Shown here in pieces: positions 8,398-14,965 of a stretch of 22,530 nt of DNA. Under the pieces are notes generated by a model that was not told the DNA's origin, ran no database searches, and saw only the letters and a program-made list of their open reading frames with translations. Both the position numbers and the translations under genes were made by a program. Source of the stretch: Proteobacteria bacterium SG_bin5 (GTDB lineage: Bacteria > Pseudomonadota > Alphaproteobacteria > Sphingomonadales > Sphingomonadaceae); contig LWDI01000091.1 in the NCBI GenBank assembly GCA_002083475.1, positions 1-22,530 of the forward strand, given 5' to 3'. The stretch's first letter is position 1. Each line of letters begins with the position of its first letter.

Positions 8398-8579
8398 GCG
8401 CTCTTGATAGCGGGGCGCGGCCGCATGTGAAGGGCGCGCCCTGGAGGCTTCGAGCGCCGCCCCCTCAGCTCAACCACCCTACCAACGCGTCGCCCCGGCG
8501 AAGGCCGGGGCCTTGATGAACGGCTGCGCTCCGGTTGCACGAGGCCCCGGCTTCCGCCGGGGCGACGCGCTTGGTGACG
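8398..8579. other. 182-bp gap between the ligase and DUF3072 genes
   Basis: The right half is occupied by the hairpin repeat at 8481-8575. In the left half (8398-8480) I see no gene and no clear promoter for the ligase. A search for a sigma-54 pattern (GG-N10-GC) found nothing convincing. Confidence 0.5.
8481..8575. repeat. Intergenic hairpin repeat (CGTCGCCCCGGC family)
   Basis: Two 26-bp arms, 8487-8512 and 8543-8568, are inverted copies with about two mismatches. Each arm carries GTCGCCCCGGC at its outer side and is itself partly palindromic (CCCCGGC/GCCGGGG). The outer flanks ACCAACGCG and CGCGCTTGGT extend the similarity. It ends 4 bp before the stop codon of the DUF3072 gene at 8580, so it could fold in the 3' end of that transcript and act as a terminator or RNA-stabilising hairpin. 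No T-run follows. A related element lies at 12678-12761. Confidence 0.75.
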
Positions 8580-8804
8580 TCAGCGCTTCACCCCGCGCCC
8601 GGTCTTCTCTTGCAAGGCGTCGATCCGCAGCGAGGCCTCGGCCTTGGTGAGATCGGGGTCGAACTCCTCCCCCGCTTCCTCGCTCAGCGTTTGCAAATAG
8701 CTCGCCTGGGCGCCCGTCATCGGCTGGTCGCCCGTCGTCCAATCGGCGGGGTCTTTTTCGGCGTTCGAGAAAGGCTCGGTCTTGGGATGGGCATGATCGT
8801 TCAT
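8580..8804 (-). CDS. DUF3072 small protein, probably stress-induced
   Basis: 74 residues, soluble, charged. The conserved block DWTTGDQPMTGAQASYLQTL (residues 21-40) followed by SEEAGEEFDPDLTKAEAS and RIDALQEKTGRG is the typical DUF3072 pattern; I recognise the family, but its function is unknown to me. The ATG at 8802-8804 has a strong GAGGAG ribosome site 8 nt upstream. A longer reading to 8864 would pass through the promoter and is rejected. A perfect EcfG-type promoter (8825-8852) lies directly in front, giving a leader of roughly 15 nt. It sits between the two arms of the exosortase A locus but has no known link to it. Confidence 0.88.
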   Translation of the reverse strand: MNDHAHPKTEPFSNAEKDPADWTTGDQPMTGAQASYLQTLSEEAGEEFDPDLTKAEASLRIDALQEKTGRGVKR

Positions 8805-8824
8805 GGCGGCGCTCCTCGTTCCGC

Positions 8825-8852
8825 TAAACGACCAGGGCCGTTGCCGCGTTCC
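8825..8852 (-). promoter_or_regulatory. EcfG (general stress sigma) promoter for the DUF3072 gene
   Basis: On the minus strand GGAAC (8852-8848), a 17-nt spacer and CGTTTA (8830-8825) match the alphaproteobacterial EcfG consensus GGAAC-N16/17-CGTT exactly. The -10 box ends 20 bp before the ATG at 8804. Distance, orientation and spacing all fit. It implies control by the PhyR-NepR-EcfG general stress response. Confidence 0.75.
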
Positions 8853-8891
8853 CCTTGGCAGCACCCCGCCGACGCTTTAGGCAGGCGCGCC

Positions 8892-9164
8892 ATGACGCCT
8901 CCTCCCGCAGCCGAAATCGATCGGATCGTCCGCGCGGTGCTGCGCGACGTGCTCGGCATCGCCGCCGATCGCGCCGCCGCCTTCACGCCTGAAACCGGCC
9001 TGTTCGGCGCGCTGCCCGAGTTCGATTCGATCGCGGTGGCGGGCGTGCTCACCGAGCTCGAGGATCGGCTGGGCATTTTGATCGAGGATGACGAGGTCGA
9101 CGCGGCGATGCTCGAAAGCTTCGGCGCGCTCACCGCATTCGCCCGCGCCAAGGTCGCGGCTTGA
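8892..9164 (+). CDS. XrtA-associated acyl carrier protein
   Basis: 90 residues, a phosphopantetheine carrier. Seen: a four-helix ACP pattern with FDSIAV at residues 44-49, where S46 is the phosphopantetheine attachment serine (DSI instead of the usual DSL), then LEDRLGILIEDDEVD (about 55-69), the acidic second half expected for partner binding. The ATG at 8892 follows AGGCAGG. The protein is shorter at the N-terminus than the open frame suggests, because the upstream part has no ribosome site and overlaps the divergent promoter. First gene of the plus-strand arm; its TGA overlaps the TTG start of the next gene. It likely carries the acyl group activated by the ligase at 6901-8397 (inference from co-location). 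Confidence 0.9.
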   Translation: MTPPPAAEIDRIVRAVLRDVLGIAADRAAAFTPETGLFGALPEFDSIAVAGVLTELEDRLGILIEDDEVDAAMLESFGALTAFARAKVAA

Positions 9165-9796
9165 TCGACGCTTATGACTGGCGCGGCGGGCGCGAGGCGC
9201 TGCTGCGCTTCGGTCCGCCCGGCGCGCCGGTGGTGATGCTGCTGCTGCCCTTGTTCGAGGAGCATAATCGCGTCCGCGCGCTGGGCGTGGGGCTGTTGCG
9301 CGCGCTCGCCGCGCGAGGGATCGCGGGCGCGCTCCCCGAGCTGCCGGGTCAGGGCGAGAGCCTGGTGCCGACCGAGCTCCTGGCCTCGAGCGATTTGCGC
9401 GCGGCGGCGGCGAGCGCGGCGGCGCGGCTCGGGCGGCCCCATGTCGCGACGATCCGCGGTGGCGCGCTGCTCGATGCCGAGGTAGCGGCGGCCGGACGCT
9501 GGCGGCTGAGCCCGCAGCGCGGCGCCGATCTCGCGCGCGAACTCCGCCGGCTGCGCGCGCAAGGAGACGGCGTGACGGTCGCGGGCAATGCGATGAGCAA
9601 CGCGCAACTCGCGGCATTCGAGGCGGCGGATTGGGCTGGCGGCCGGATCGTGCGGCTCGACGGCGACCCCGCCCCCGCCGACCGCGTGATCGCCGGCCCC
9701 GCGCTCTGGCGGCGCGCCGAGCCGGGCAATGACCCGGCGCTGATCGAAGCGCTGGGCGACGACATCGCGCACTGGATCGCGACATGCGCCGCCTGA
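9161..9796 (+). CDS. XrtA-associated hydrolase 2-like protein (alpha/beta-hydrolase fold, nucleophile not visible)
   Basis: 211 residues. Position and pattern fit the 'hydrolase 2' family of exosortase A loci (TIGR03101-like). Seen: LPLFEEHNRVRALGVGLLRALAARGI at about 29-54 and the ELPGQGES loop at 60-67, as in alpha/beta hydrolases. Where a G-x-S-x-G elbow would be expected there is ATIRGGALL (96-104), with no Ser or Cys, so a classical catalytic triad is not apparent. The start is probably TTG at 9161-9163, overlapping the carrier-protein stop as TTGA; no ATG or GTG start is better placed. It overlaps the next gene by 13 nt. It could be a degenerate or non-catalytic partner, or use another residue. 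The family call is moderately sure; the activity is open. Confidence 0.78.
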   Translation: MIDAYDWRGGREALLRFGPPGAPVVMLLLPLFEEHNRVRALGVGLLRALAARGIAGALPELPGQGESLVPTELLASSDLRAAAASAAARLGRPHVATIRGGALLDAEVAAAGRWRLSPQRGADLARELRRLRAQGDGVTVAGNAMSNAQLAAFEAADWAGGRIVRLDGDPAPADRVIAGPALWRRAEPGNDPALIEALGDDIAHWIATCAA

Positions 9797-10563
9797 TCGC
9801 CTTCGATTGCGCGGGCGACACCCTGCTCGGCAGCCTCGACGAAGCTCCCGGGACGACGGGGCTGTTGATCGTCTCGGGCGGCAATGAAGTGCGCGCGGGC
9901 GCGCATCGCGGCATGGCGATGCTCGCGGCCGACGTGGCGGCGGCGGGCCATCCGGTGTTCCGCTTCGATCGGCGCGGGGTGGGCGATTCGAGCGGGGCGA
10001 ACAGCGGCTATGAAGGCGCGCGCGACGATCTGCTCGCGGCGATCGCGGCGTTCCGCGCGGCGGCGCCGGGTGTCGATCGCCTGGTCGGCTTCGGCAATTG
10101 CGACGCGGCGAGCGCGCTGTTGCTCCATGCCCCCGATCGCTTCGCGCGGCTGCTGCTCGCCAACCCCTGGACGATCGAGGCGGCGAGCGACCTCCCCCCG
10201 CCCGCCGCGATCCGCGCGCGCTATGCCGCGCGGCTGCGCGATCCGGCGCAGTGGTGGCGGCTGGCGCGGGGCGAGGTGAATTTCACTCGGCTTTGGAAGG
10301 GGTTAAGGAAGATTTCGGCGAGCCGCTCGCAGCTTGGCTGGCTCGAGGCGGCGCTCTTCGCCGCGCTTGCCGCGCATCGGAGCGCCCGCGTGCTGCTCGC
10401 CGAGGGCGACGCCACCGCCAAGGCCTTTGCCGACGCCGCCCGGCGCGCGGGTTGGTCGGGCGACGTCACGCGTCTTGCCACGCCCTCGCACAGCTTCGCG
10501 CGGGCCGAGGACAAGGCGGCATTGCGGGCGTGGGTGCTCGCCGGGATGGAGTCGCTGTCTTAG
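9784..10563 (+). CDS. XrtA-associated hydrolase 1 (alpha/beta hydrolase)
   Basis: 259 residues. Seen: SGGNEVRAGAHRGMAMLA at 31-48, FRFDRRGVGDSSG at 59-71 and the nucleophile-elbow position GNCDAAS at 104-110, with C106 as the likely nucleophile in place of serine. A late histidine in ATPSHSFA (near 235) could complete a triad. This matches the 'hydrolase 1' family of exosortase A loci (TIGR03100-like). It may act as a thioesterase or acyltransferase on the carrier-bound acyl group (inference). The ATG at 9784 lies inside the end of the previous gene (13-nt overlap), so the two are translationally coupled. It ends at TAG 10561-10563, where the large inverted repeat region begins. Confidence 0.88.
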   Translation: MRRLIAFDCAGDTLLGSLDEAPGTTGLLIVSGGNEVRAGAHRGMAMLAADVAAAGHPVFRFDRRGVGDSSGANSGYEGARDDLLAAIAAFRAAAPGVDRLVGFGNCDAASALLLHAPDRFARLLLANPWTIEAASDLPPPAAIRARYAARLRDPAQWWRLARGEVNFTRLWKGLRKISASRSQLGWLEAALFAALAAHRSARVLLAEGDATAKAFADAARRAGWSGDVTRLATPSHSFARAEDKAALRAWVLAGMESLS

Positions 10564-10591
10564 GCGCCGGCTAAGGGAGCGCCGTTGTTAA

Positions 10592-10861
10592 TTCGCGCGG
10601 AGGCGCGGAGACGCGGAGGTTTTTTGGTTCGCGCAGAGGCGCAGAGGCGCAGAGGACGCAGAGGAAGGCGCGGAGGGGCTGACGTCACGCCGCGCCGCAG
10701 GCGCCTTTCATCACTCGTAAAAGGCGCTGCGCGCCGATCCTCGTGCTACCGCCTCCGCGCCTCTGCGCCTCCGCGCGAGCTCCGTAGCTGGAAGAGCCGC
10801 CAGCCGAAGCCAACAGCCCTCTCCGCGCCTCCGCGTCTCCGCGTGAACCCAAAAACCCCCG
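10592..10861. repeat. Nested inverted repeat built from short CGCGGAGGC / GCGCAGAGG units
   Basis: The whole gap between hydrolase 1 and trxB (10564-10861) has no gene. Left side: 10592-10619 has tandem CGCGGAGGC / ACGCGGAGG units, then a T-run (10620-10625), then 10629-10663 with tandem GCGCAGAGG units. Right side: 10750-10776 and 10819-10847 carry the complementary CCTCCGCG / CCTCTGCG units in inverted order, so the region can fold back on itself. The right edge touches the trxB stop codon at 10862. Similar CGCGGAGGCGCGGAG-type repeats occur between genes in many unrelated bacteria (from memory). It lies between convergent genes, so it may serve as a two-way terminator. Confidence 0.75.
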
Positions 10862-11833
10862 TTATTCCGCCGCCACCGCCAGCTTCGCCTCGAACTCGGC
10901 CTCGGCCAGGAAGCGCTCGGCGTCGAGCGCGGCCATGCAGCCCGTGCCCGCCGCGGTGATCGCCTGGCGGTACGCCTTGTCCATCACGTCGCCGCACGCG
11001 AAGACGCCCGGCACGCTGGTGCGGGTCGAGCCCTTTTCGACCTCGATATAGCCATCGCCATCGAGCGTCAGATGGCCGCGGAACAGCTCGGTCGCGGGGT
11101 GATGGCCGATCGCGACGAAGCCGCCATCGACCTCGATCGTCGATTCCGCCCCCGTCACCGTGTCGCGCAATTCGAGCCCGACCAGCCCCTCGGGGTTGCC
11201 GCCGCCGACGAAGCGGGTGACTTCCTGGTTCCACAAGACCTTGATCTTGGGATTGGCGAACAGCCGCTGCTGCAAGATTTTCTCGGCGCGCAGCGAATCG
11301 CGGCGGTGGATCAGCGTCACGTCGTCGCTATGGTTGGTGAGGTAGAGCGCTTCCTCGACCGCGGTATTGCCGCCGCCGATCACCGCGACTTTCTTGCCGC
11401 GATAGAAAAATCCGTCGCAGGTGGCGCAGGCGGAGACGCCCTTGCCGCGCAGCAATTCCTCGCTGTCGAGCCCGAGCCATTTGGCCTGGGCGCCGGTCGC
11501 GACGATCAGCACATCGCCCGAATAAACGTCGCCGCTGTCGCCGATCAGCCGGAACGGGCGGCGCGACAGGTCGATCTCGACGATCGTGTCATACATCAGC
11601 CGCGTGCCGACATGCTCGGCCTGGGCCTGCATCTCCTCCATCAGCCAGGGGCCTTGGATGACGTTGCGAAAGCCGGGATAATTTTCGACGTCGGTCGTCG
11701 TCATCAACTGGCCGCCGGGCTGGATGCCCTGCACCAGGATCGGCTTCATCCCCGCGCGCGCGCCATAGATGGCGGCGGAAAGCCCGGCCGGGCCCGAGCC
11801 GATGATGAGCATATGAGTGTGGTGGGTCGCCAT
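10862..11833 (-). CDS. trxB: Thioredoxin-disulfide reductase
   Basis: 323 residues, a cytoplasmic FAD enzyme reducing thioredoxin with NADPH. Seen: FAD-binding IIGSGPAGLSAA at 10-21; GGQLMTTTDVENYPGF at 40-55; the redox-active ACATCD with C136 and C139; NADPH-binding GGGNTAVEEA at 153-162 and HRRD at 176-179; and the FAD-side GVFACGDVMD with YRQAITAAGTGCMAA near the C-terminus. Length and motif order are those of a normal TrxB. The ATG at 11831-11833 was chosen because AGGAA lies 7 nt upstream; an ATG ten codons earlier overlaps the -10 box of the promoter. It follows the tRNA gene on the same strand but has its own promoter candidate. Confidence 0.97.
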   Translation of the reverse strand: MATHHTHMLIIGSGPAGLSAAIYGARAGMKPILVQGIQPGGQLMTTTDVENYPGFRNVIQGPWLMEEMQAQAEHVGTRLMYDTIVEIDLSRRPFRLIGDSGDVYSGDVLIVATGAQAKWLGLDSEELLRGKGVSACATCDGFFYRGKKVAVIGGGNTAVEEALYLTNHSDDVTLIHRRDSLRAEKILQQRLFANPKIKVLWNQEVTRFVGGGNPEGLVGLELRDTVTGAESTIEVDGGFVAIGHHPATELFRGHLTLDGDGYIEVEKGSTRTSVPGVFACGDVMDKAYRQAITAAGTGCMAALDAERFLAEAEFEAKLAVAAE

Positions 11834-11861
11834 CGCGTGGTTCCTGCTTGCCGTCGCCCGC

Positions 11862-11890
11862 ATCTAGGCGCGGGGACGGGGGTGTTTCAA
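11862..11890 (-). promoter_or_regulatory. Candidate housekeeping promoter of trxB
   Basis: Minus strand: TTGAAA (11890-11885), a 17-nt spacer, then CTAGAT (11867-11862), about 29 bp before the trxB ATG. Both boxes are close to the sigma-70 consensus with ideal spacing, and it lies between the tRNA and trxB. Confidence 0.5.
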
Positions 11891-11918
11891 CGCGTTTACG
11901 CGCGCGGCGTCGGCCAGG

Positions 11919-11937
11919 TTACCGCCATCGGCGGCAA
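11919..11937 (-). terminator. Hairpin after tRNA-Met, possible terminator
   Basis: TTACCGCC/GGCGGCAA (one G-T pair) forms an 8-bp stem with a 3-nt loop, 21 bp downstream of the tRNA 3' end on the minus strand. No clear U-run follows, so the terminator role is tentative. Confidence 0.35.
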
Positions 11938-11957
11938 GGCAGGATTACGGCTGACGA

Positions 11958-12034
11958 TGGTAGCGGAGGAGGGACTTGAACCCCCGACCCCAGGATTATG
12001 ATTCCCGTGCTCTAACCAGCTGAGCTACTCCGCC
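11958..12034 (-). tRNA. tRNA-Met (CAT anticodon, elongator type)
   Basis: 77 nt including an encoded CCA. The acceptor arms GGCGGAG and CTCCGCT pair with one G-U at 1-72. The D arm is AGCTCAGCTGGTTAGAGC, the anticodon loop ATCATAA has CAT at 34-36, and the T arm contains GGTTCAAGTCC. The D-arm and acceptor features do not look like the initiator tRNA (which has a 1-72 mismatch and GGG/CCC in the anticodon stem). A CAT tRNA can also be the lysidine-modified Ile tRNA, but this sequence resembles the elongator Met gene of other alphaproteobacteria. Confidence 0.95.
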
Positions 12035-12089
12035 CCGAAAGGCCCGCGCTAAGGCAGGGGCGCGCCATAAGGGCGGCGGGGCGGGCAAG

Positions 12090-12608
12090 TCAAGCGCCTC
12101 TGAAGGGGTGGCGCGACAGCGGCTCCCACGGGCCGCCGCGATACCACCAGGCGGCGAGCCCGGCGATCGCGAGCGGGCGCGGGGCGAAATCGGCCTGGAG
12201 CGCGGCGAGCAGCGCGCGGGCGGCGGGAGGTTCGACCTTGTTCTGCACGGTGACATGCGGGCGCCATCCGGCTTGGTCCTGCGGGGTGAGCAGCCCGGCG
12301 AATGCCTCCACCAGCCGCGCGCGGATCGCGGCGAGCGCGGGCGACTCGATCCGGTAAGCAACGCCCTTCCCCAGATTGATGAGCCCCGCGACCCGCGCCG
12401 GCGGCGGGGCCGCGCGCGCTTCCTCGGCGAGCCGCGCCTTGAGCTCCGTCGCGAGCATCGGCGGCAGGTGATGGAACATCGTCAGATGCGCGCGCAAAAA
12501 ATTGCGCTCGGGCGGGAAATGGCGCTGGCGCAGACCGTCGAGCCAGGCGAAATCGGGCTCGCCGATCAGCGCGGTGACGATGATCGGGGCGGGGACGGCG
12601 TTATCCAC
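12090..12608 (-). CDS. 2'-5' RNA ligase / 2H phosphoesterase family protein
   Basis: 172 residues, soluble. Seen: the two HxT motifs that define the 2H superfamily, HLT at 41-43 and HVT at 118-120, about 75 residues apart as expected. Family members hydrolyse cyclic phosphates or join or cleave 2'-5' RNA linkages; the true substrate of this one cannot be told. The start is a GTG at 12606-12608 with GGAGGA about 6 nt upstream. It lies upstream of the tRNA-Met gene on the same strand (55-bp gap) and 237 bp after kup. Confidence 0.87.
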   Translation of the reverse strand: MDNAVPAPIIVTALIGEPDFAWLDGLRQRHFPPERNFLRAHLTMFHHLPPMLATELKARLAEEARAAPPPARVAGLINLGKGVAYRIESPALAAIRARLVEAFAGLLTPQDQAGWRPHVTVQNKVEPPAARALLAALQADFAPRPLAIAGLAAWWYRGGPWEPLSRHPFRGA

Positions 12609-12677
12609 CCGTTCCTCCCCAGGTCCCTCGCCCAGTCGAGCGGCGTTCAGCCGGCGCCCCCCCGCCTTGCAAATGTC

Positions 12678-12761
12678 GTCGCCCCGGCCCCCGAGCCGGG
12701 GCCAGGCTGCCTTGCGACCGCCGAAGAAGAAGCCAAGCCCCGGCTCGGGGGCCGGCGTGAC
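12678..12761. repeat. Intergenic hairpin repeat, second copy of the GTCGCCCCGGC family
   Basis: Two 25-bp arms, 12678-12702 and 12737-12761, are inverted copies with two or three mismatches. Both contain GGCCCCCGAGCCGGGGC and end in GTCGCCCC / GTCACGCC. It occupies the middle of the 237-bp gap between kup and the 2H phosphoesterase gene. Nothing else is recognisable in that gap. It resembles the element at 8481-8575. Confidence 0.75.
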
Positions 12762-12845
12762 GCGGTAATGTCGCCGTCGAGCCCCTCACCTCGCGGCTCG
12801 ACCTCACTCGCGACGAGCGGCGCTCGCGAACCCTCGCCAAGCCCC

Positions 12846-14786
12846 TCAAATCTCGACCTGGCTCCCCAGCTCGACCACGCGGTTGGTCGGCAGGCGGAAG
12901 AATTCCATCGCGCTTTCGGCGTTGCGCAGCATCCAGGCGAAGAGCTTTTCGCGCCAGATGCTCATCCCCGGCTTGGCCGAGGGGAGCAAGGTCTGGCGCG
13001 CGAGGAAGAAGCTGGTGTCCATCATCCGGAAACTCGCCCCGCAGCGCTCGACATTGGCGAGCGCCGCCGGCACGTCGGGCTCTTCGACGAAGCCATAGCG
13101 CAGGATCATGCGGTGGAAACCGTCCCCCAGCGCCTCGATCGAGCAACGCTCGTCGGCGGCGACATAGGGTTCGTCGGCGATCTTGACCGTCAACAGGATG
13201 ATGCGGTCGTGCAACACCCCATTGTGCTTCAGATTGTGCAGCAGCACGTGCGGCACGCCGATCGCCGAGGACGTCATATAGACCGCCGTCCCCGGCACGC
13301 GCGTCGCCGCGCTGGTGGCGGATCGGATGAAGACGTTCATCGGGATCGCCGTCTCGCGCATCCGCGCGACCATCAGCTGGCGCCCCTTCGACCACGTCGT
13401 CAGCACCGTGAACACCGCGAGCCCGATCGCGAGCGGGAACCAGCCGCCCGAGGCGATCTTGGTGAGGTTGGCGGTGAAGAAGGCGCCGTCGACCAGGAAG
13501 AACAAGCCGAGCAGCGGCGCGGCGCGATAAGCGGGCCAGTCCCACAGCTTGAACAGCACCACCGACAGCAGGCAGGTGTCGATCAGCATCGCCCCCGTCA
13601 CCGCGATGCCATAGGCCGAGGTGAGGTGCGAGACGCTGCGGAAGGCGAGCACCAGCACGATCACCACCGCCAGCATCAGCCAATTGATCAGCGGGACATA
13701 GATTTGCCCGGCGGTCGCGGCGTTGGTGTGCTCGATCCGCAGCCGCGGCATGAAGCCCAATTGGATCGCTTGCTGGGTGACCGAGAAGGTCCCCGAGATC
13801 ACCGCCTGGCTCGCGATCGTCGCGGCGAGCGTCGCCAGCACCACCAGCGGCAGCCGCATCCCATCGGGGGCGAGCAGGAAAAAGGGATTGTGCAGCGCCG
13901 CCGCCCCTTCGCGCATCAGTAGCGCGCCCTGCCCCATATAGTTGAGCAGCAACGCGGGCAGGACGAAGAACAGCCAGCTCACCTTGATCGGGTTGCGCCC
14001 GAAATGGCCCATATCGGCATAGAGCGCCTCGGCCCCCGTCACCGCCAGCACCACCGAGCCGAGCGCGAGGAACGCGCGCAGCGGATCGCTCACGAAAAAG
14101 CCGATCGCATGGTGCGGGAGCAGCGCCTCGACGATCGCGGGGGTCCGCGCGATGCTCGCCACCCCGAGCACCGCGATCGCGACGAAATAGACGAGCATGA
14201 TCGGCCCGAACAACGCCCCCACCCGCGCGGTGCCCGAGCGCTGGATCGAGAATAGCCCGACCAAGATGCCGACCGACACCGGCAGCACCCAGTTCGCGAA
14301 ACCCGGCGCGGCGACCGTGATCCCTTCGACCGCGCTCAACACCGAGACGGCGGGGGTGATCACCGCATCGCCATAGAAAAGCGCGGTCGCGGCGACCCCG
14401 AGCAGCACGATCCCGCTCGTCCAGCGCCCCACCTTGCCGCGCCCGCTCACCAGCGCGAGCAGCGCCAGGCTGCCCCCCGCGCCGCGATTGTCGGCGCGCA
14501 TGATCACGCTCACATATTTGAACGTGACGACGACCATCATCGACCAGAAGATGAGGCTGATCACGCCCATGATGTGCAAGGCATCGGGCGCCAGCGGGTG
14601 ATGGCCGGCGAAGGTTTCGCGCAGGGCGTAAAGCGGGCTGGTGCCGATATCGCCGAACACCACGCCCATCGCGCTCACCGCGAGCCGCCAGCCGGGGCTG
14701 GGCGCGCCCGCTGGCGTCGGCGCGCGCGCCTCGGTCGCCATGGCCTCGGGCGCGGCGGGCGTGGCGGTATCGCTGAGGGAAATCAC
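12846..14786 (-). CDS. kup: Low-affinity potassium transporter Kup
   Basis: 646 residues, inner membrane; takes up K+ together with protons. Seen: the family signature GDIGTSPLYA at 45-54, then about twelve hydrophobic segments up to roughly residue 460, including YGDAVITPAVSVLSAVEG, GGSLALLALV and TSAYGIAVTGAMLIDT. A soluble C-terminal domain follows, ending in SQVEI, of normal length for the family. The first in-frame start is GTG at 14784-14786, with no strong ribosome site. An ATG at 14741 (residue 16) is also possible; both lie before the conserved core. It diverges from ald with a 179-bp shared upstream region. Confidence 0.95.
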   Translation of the reverse strand: MISLSDTATPAAPEAMATEARAPTPAGAPSPGWRLAVSAMGVVFGDIGTSPLYALRETFAGHHPLAPDALHIMGVISLIFWSMMVVVTFKYVSVIMRADNRGAGGSLALLALVSGRGKVGRWTSGIVLLGVAATALFYGDAVITPAVSVLSAVEGITVAAPGFANWVLPVSVGILVGLFSIQRSGTARVGALFGPIMLVYFVAIAVLGVASIARTPAIVEALLPHHAIGFFVSDPLRAFLALGSVVLAVTGAEALYADMGHFGRNPIKVSWLFFVLPALLLNYMGQGALLMREGAAALHNPFFLLAPDGMRLPLVVLATLAATIASQAVISGTFSVTQQAIQLGFMPRLRIEHTNAATAGQIYVPLINWLMLAVVIVLVLAFRSVSHLTSAYGIAVTGAMLIDTCLLSVVLFKLWDWPAYRAAPLLGLFFLVDGAFFTANLTKIASGGWFPLAIGLAVFTVLTTWSKGRQLMVARMRETAIPMNVFIRSATSAATRVPGTAVYMTSSAIGVPHVLLHNLKHNGVLHDRIILLTVKIADEPYVAADERCSIEALGDGFHRMILRYGFVEEPDVPAALANVERCGASFRMMDTSFFLARQTLLPSAKPGMSIWREKLFAWMLRNAESAMEFFRLPTNRVVELGSQVEI

Positions 14787-14891
14787 CGGGCGGAACCGGC
14801 GGGAAGGAAACGGCCTGGGCGCATCGAAAGGCGACGGTTCACCGGTTGTTGACCGGCGCGGCGCCTAGCACCCCGCGCGCCGCGCCGCAAC

Positions 14892-14920
14892 GGGACAATC
14901 GCGCGAACTGGGTTTATAGG
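14892..14920 (+). promoter_or_regulatory. Tentative promoter of ald
   Basis: GGGACA (14892-14897), a 17-nt spacer and TATAGG (14915-14920) on the plus strand, 46 bp before the ald ATG. The match is only moderate. It was chosen because of the spacing and because it is the most AT-rich point in the gap. Confidence 0.3.
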
Positions 14921-14929
14921 CGCGCCTTC

Positions 14930-14944
14930 GGCCGAGTCTCGGCC
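14930..14944. promoter_or_regulatory. Perfect 15-bp palindrome in the ald leader
   Basis: GGCCGAG-T-CTCGGCC is a perfect 7-1-7 dyad lying between the candidate promoter and the GGAG ribosome site of ald. It could be an operator or, less likely with a one-base loop, a leader hairpin. No known binding protein is recognised. Confidence 0.4.
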
Positions 14945-14965
14945 TTGGCAAATGGAGCTAGCAAG

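Noticed and set aside
8853..8891. Possible sigma-54 promoter (TTGGCAGCACCCCGC) for the carrier-protein arm
   Set aside because: The spacing between the GG and GC elements does not fit GG-N10-GC, so the match is not convincing.
10629..10663. Tandem GCGCAGAGG units as a possible CRISPR-like array
   Set aside because: Units are about 9 bp with no unique spacers between them and form part of a larger inverted repeat; no cas gene nearby.
11958..12034. Initiator tRNA-fMet or lysidine tRNA-Ile(CAT)
   Set aside because: The 1-72 pair is present as G-U and the anticodon stem lacks the three G-C pairs of an initiator. Overall sequence fits elongator Met better than Ile2, although the anticodon alone cannot separate these.
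12108..13922. 604-codon plus-strand open frame opposite kup and the 2H phosphoesterase gene
   Set aside because: Antisense shadow of two real genes; H/R/Q-rich low-complexity translation and no ribosome site.
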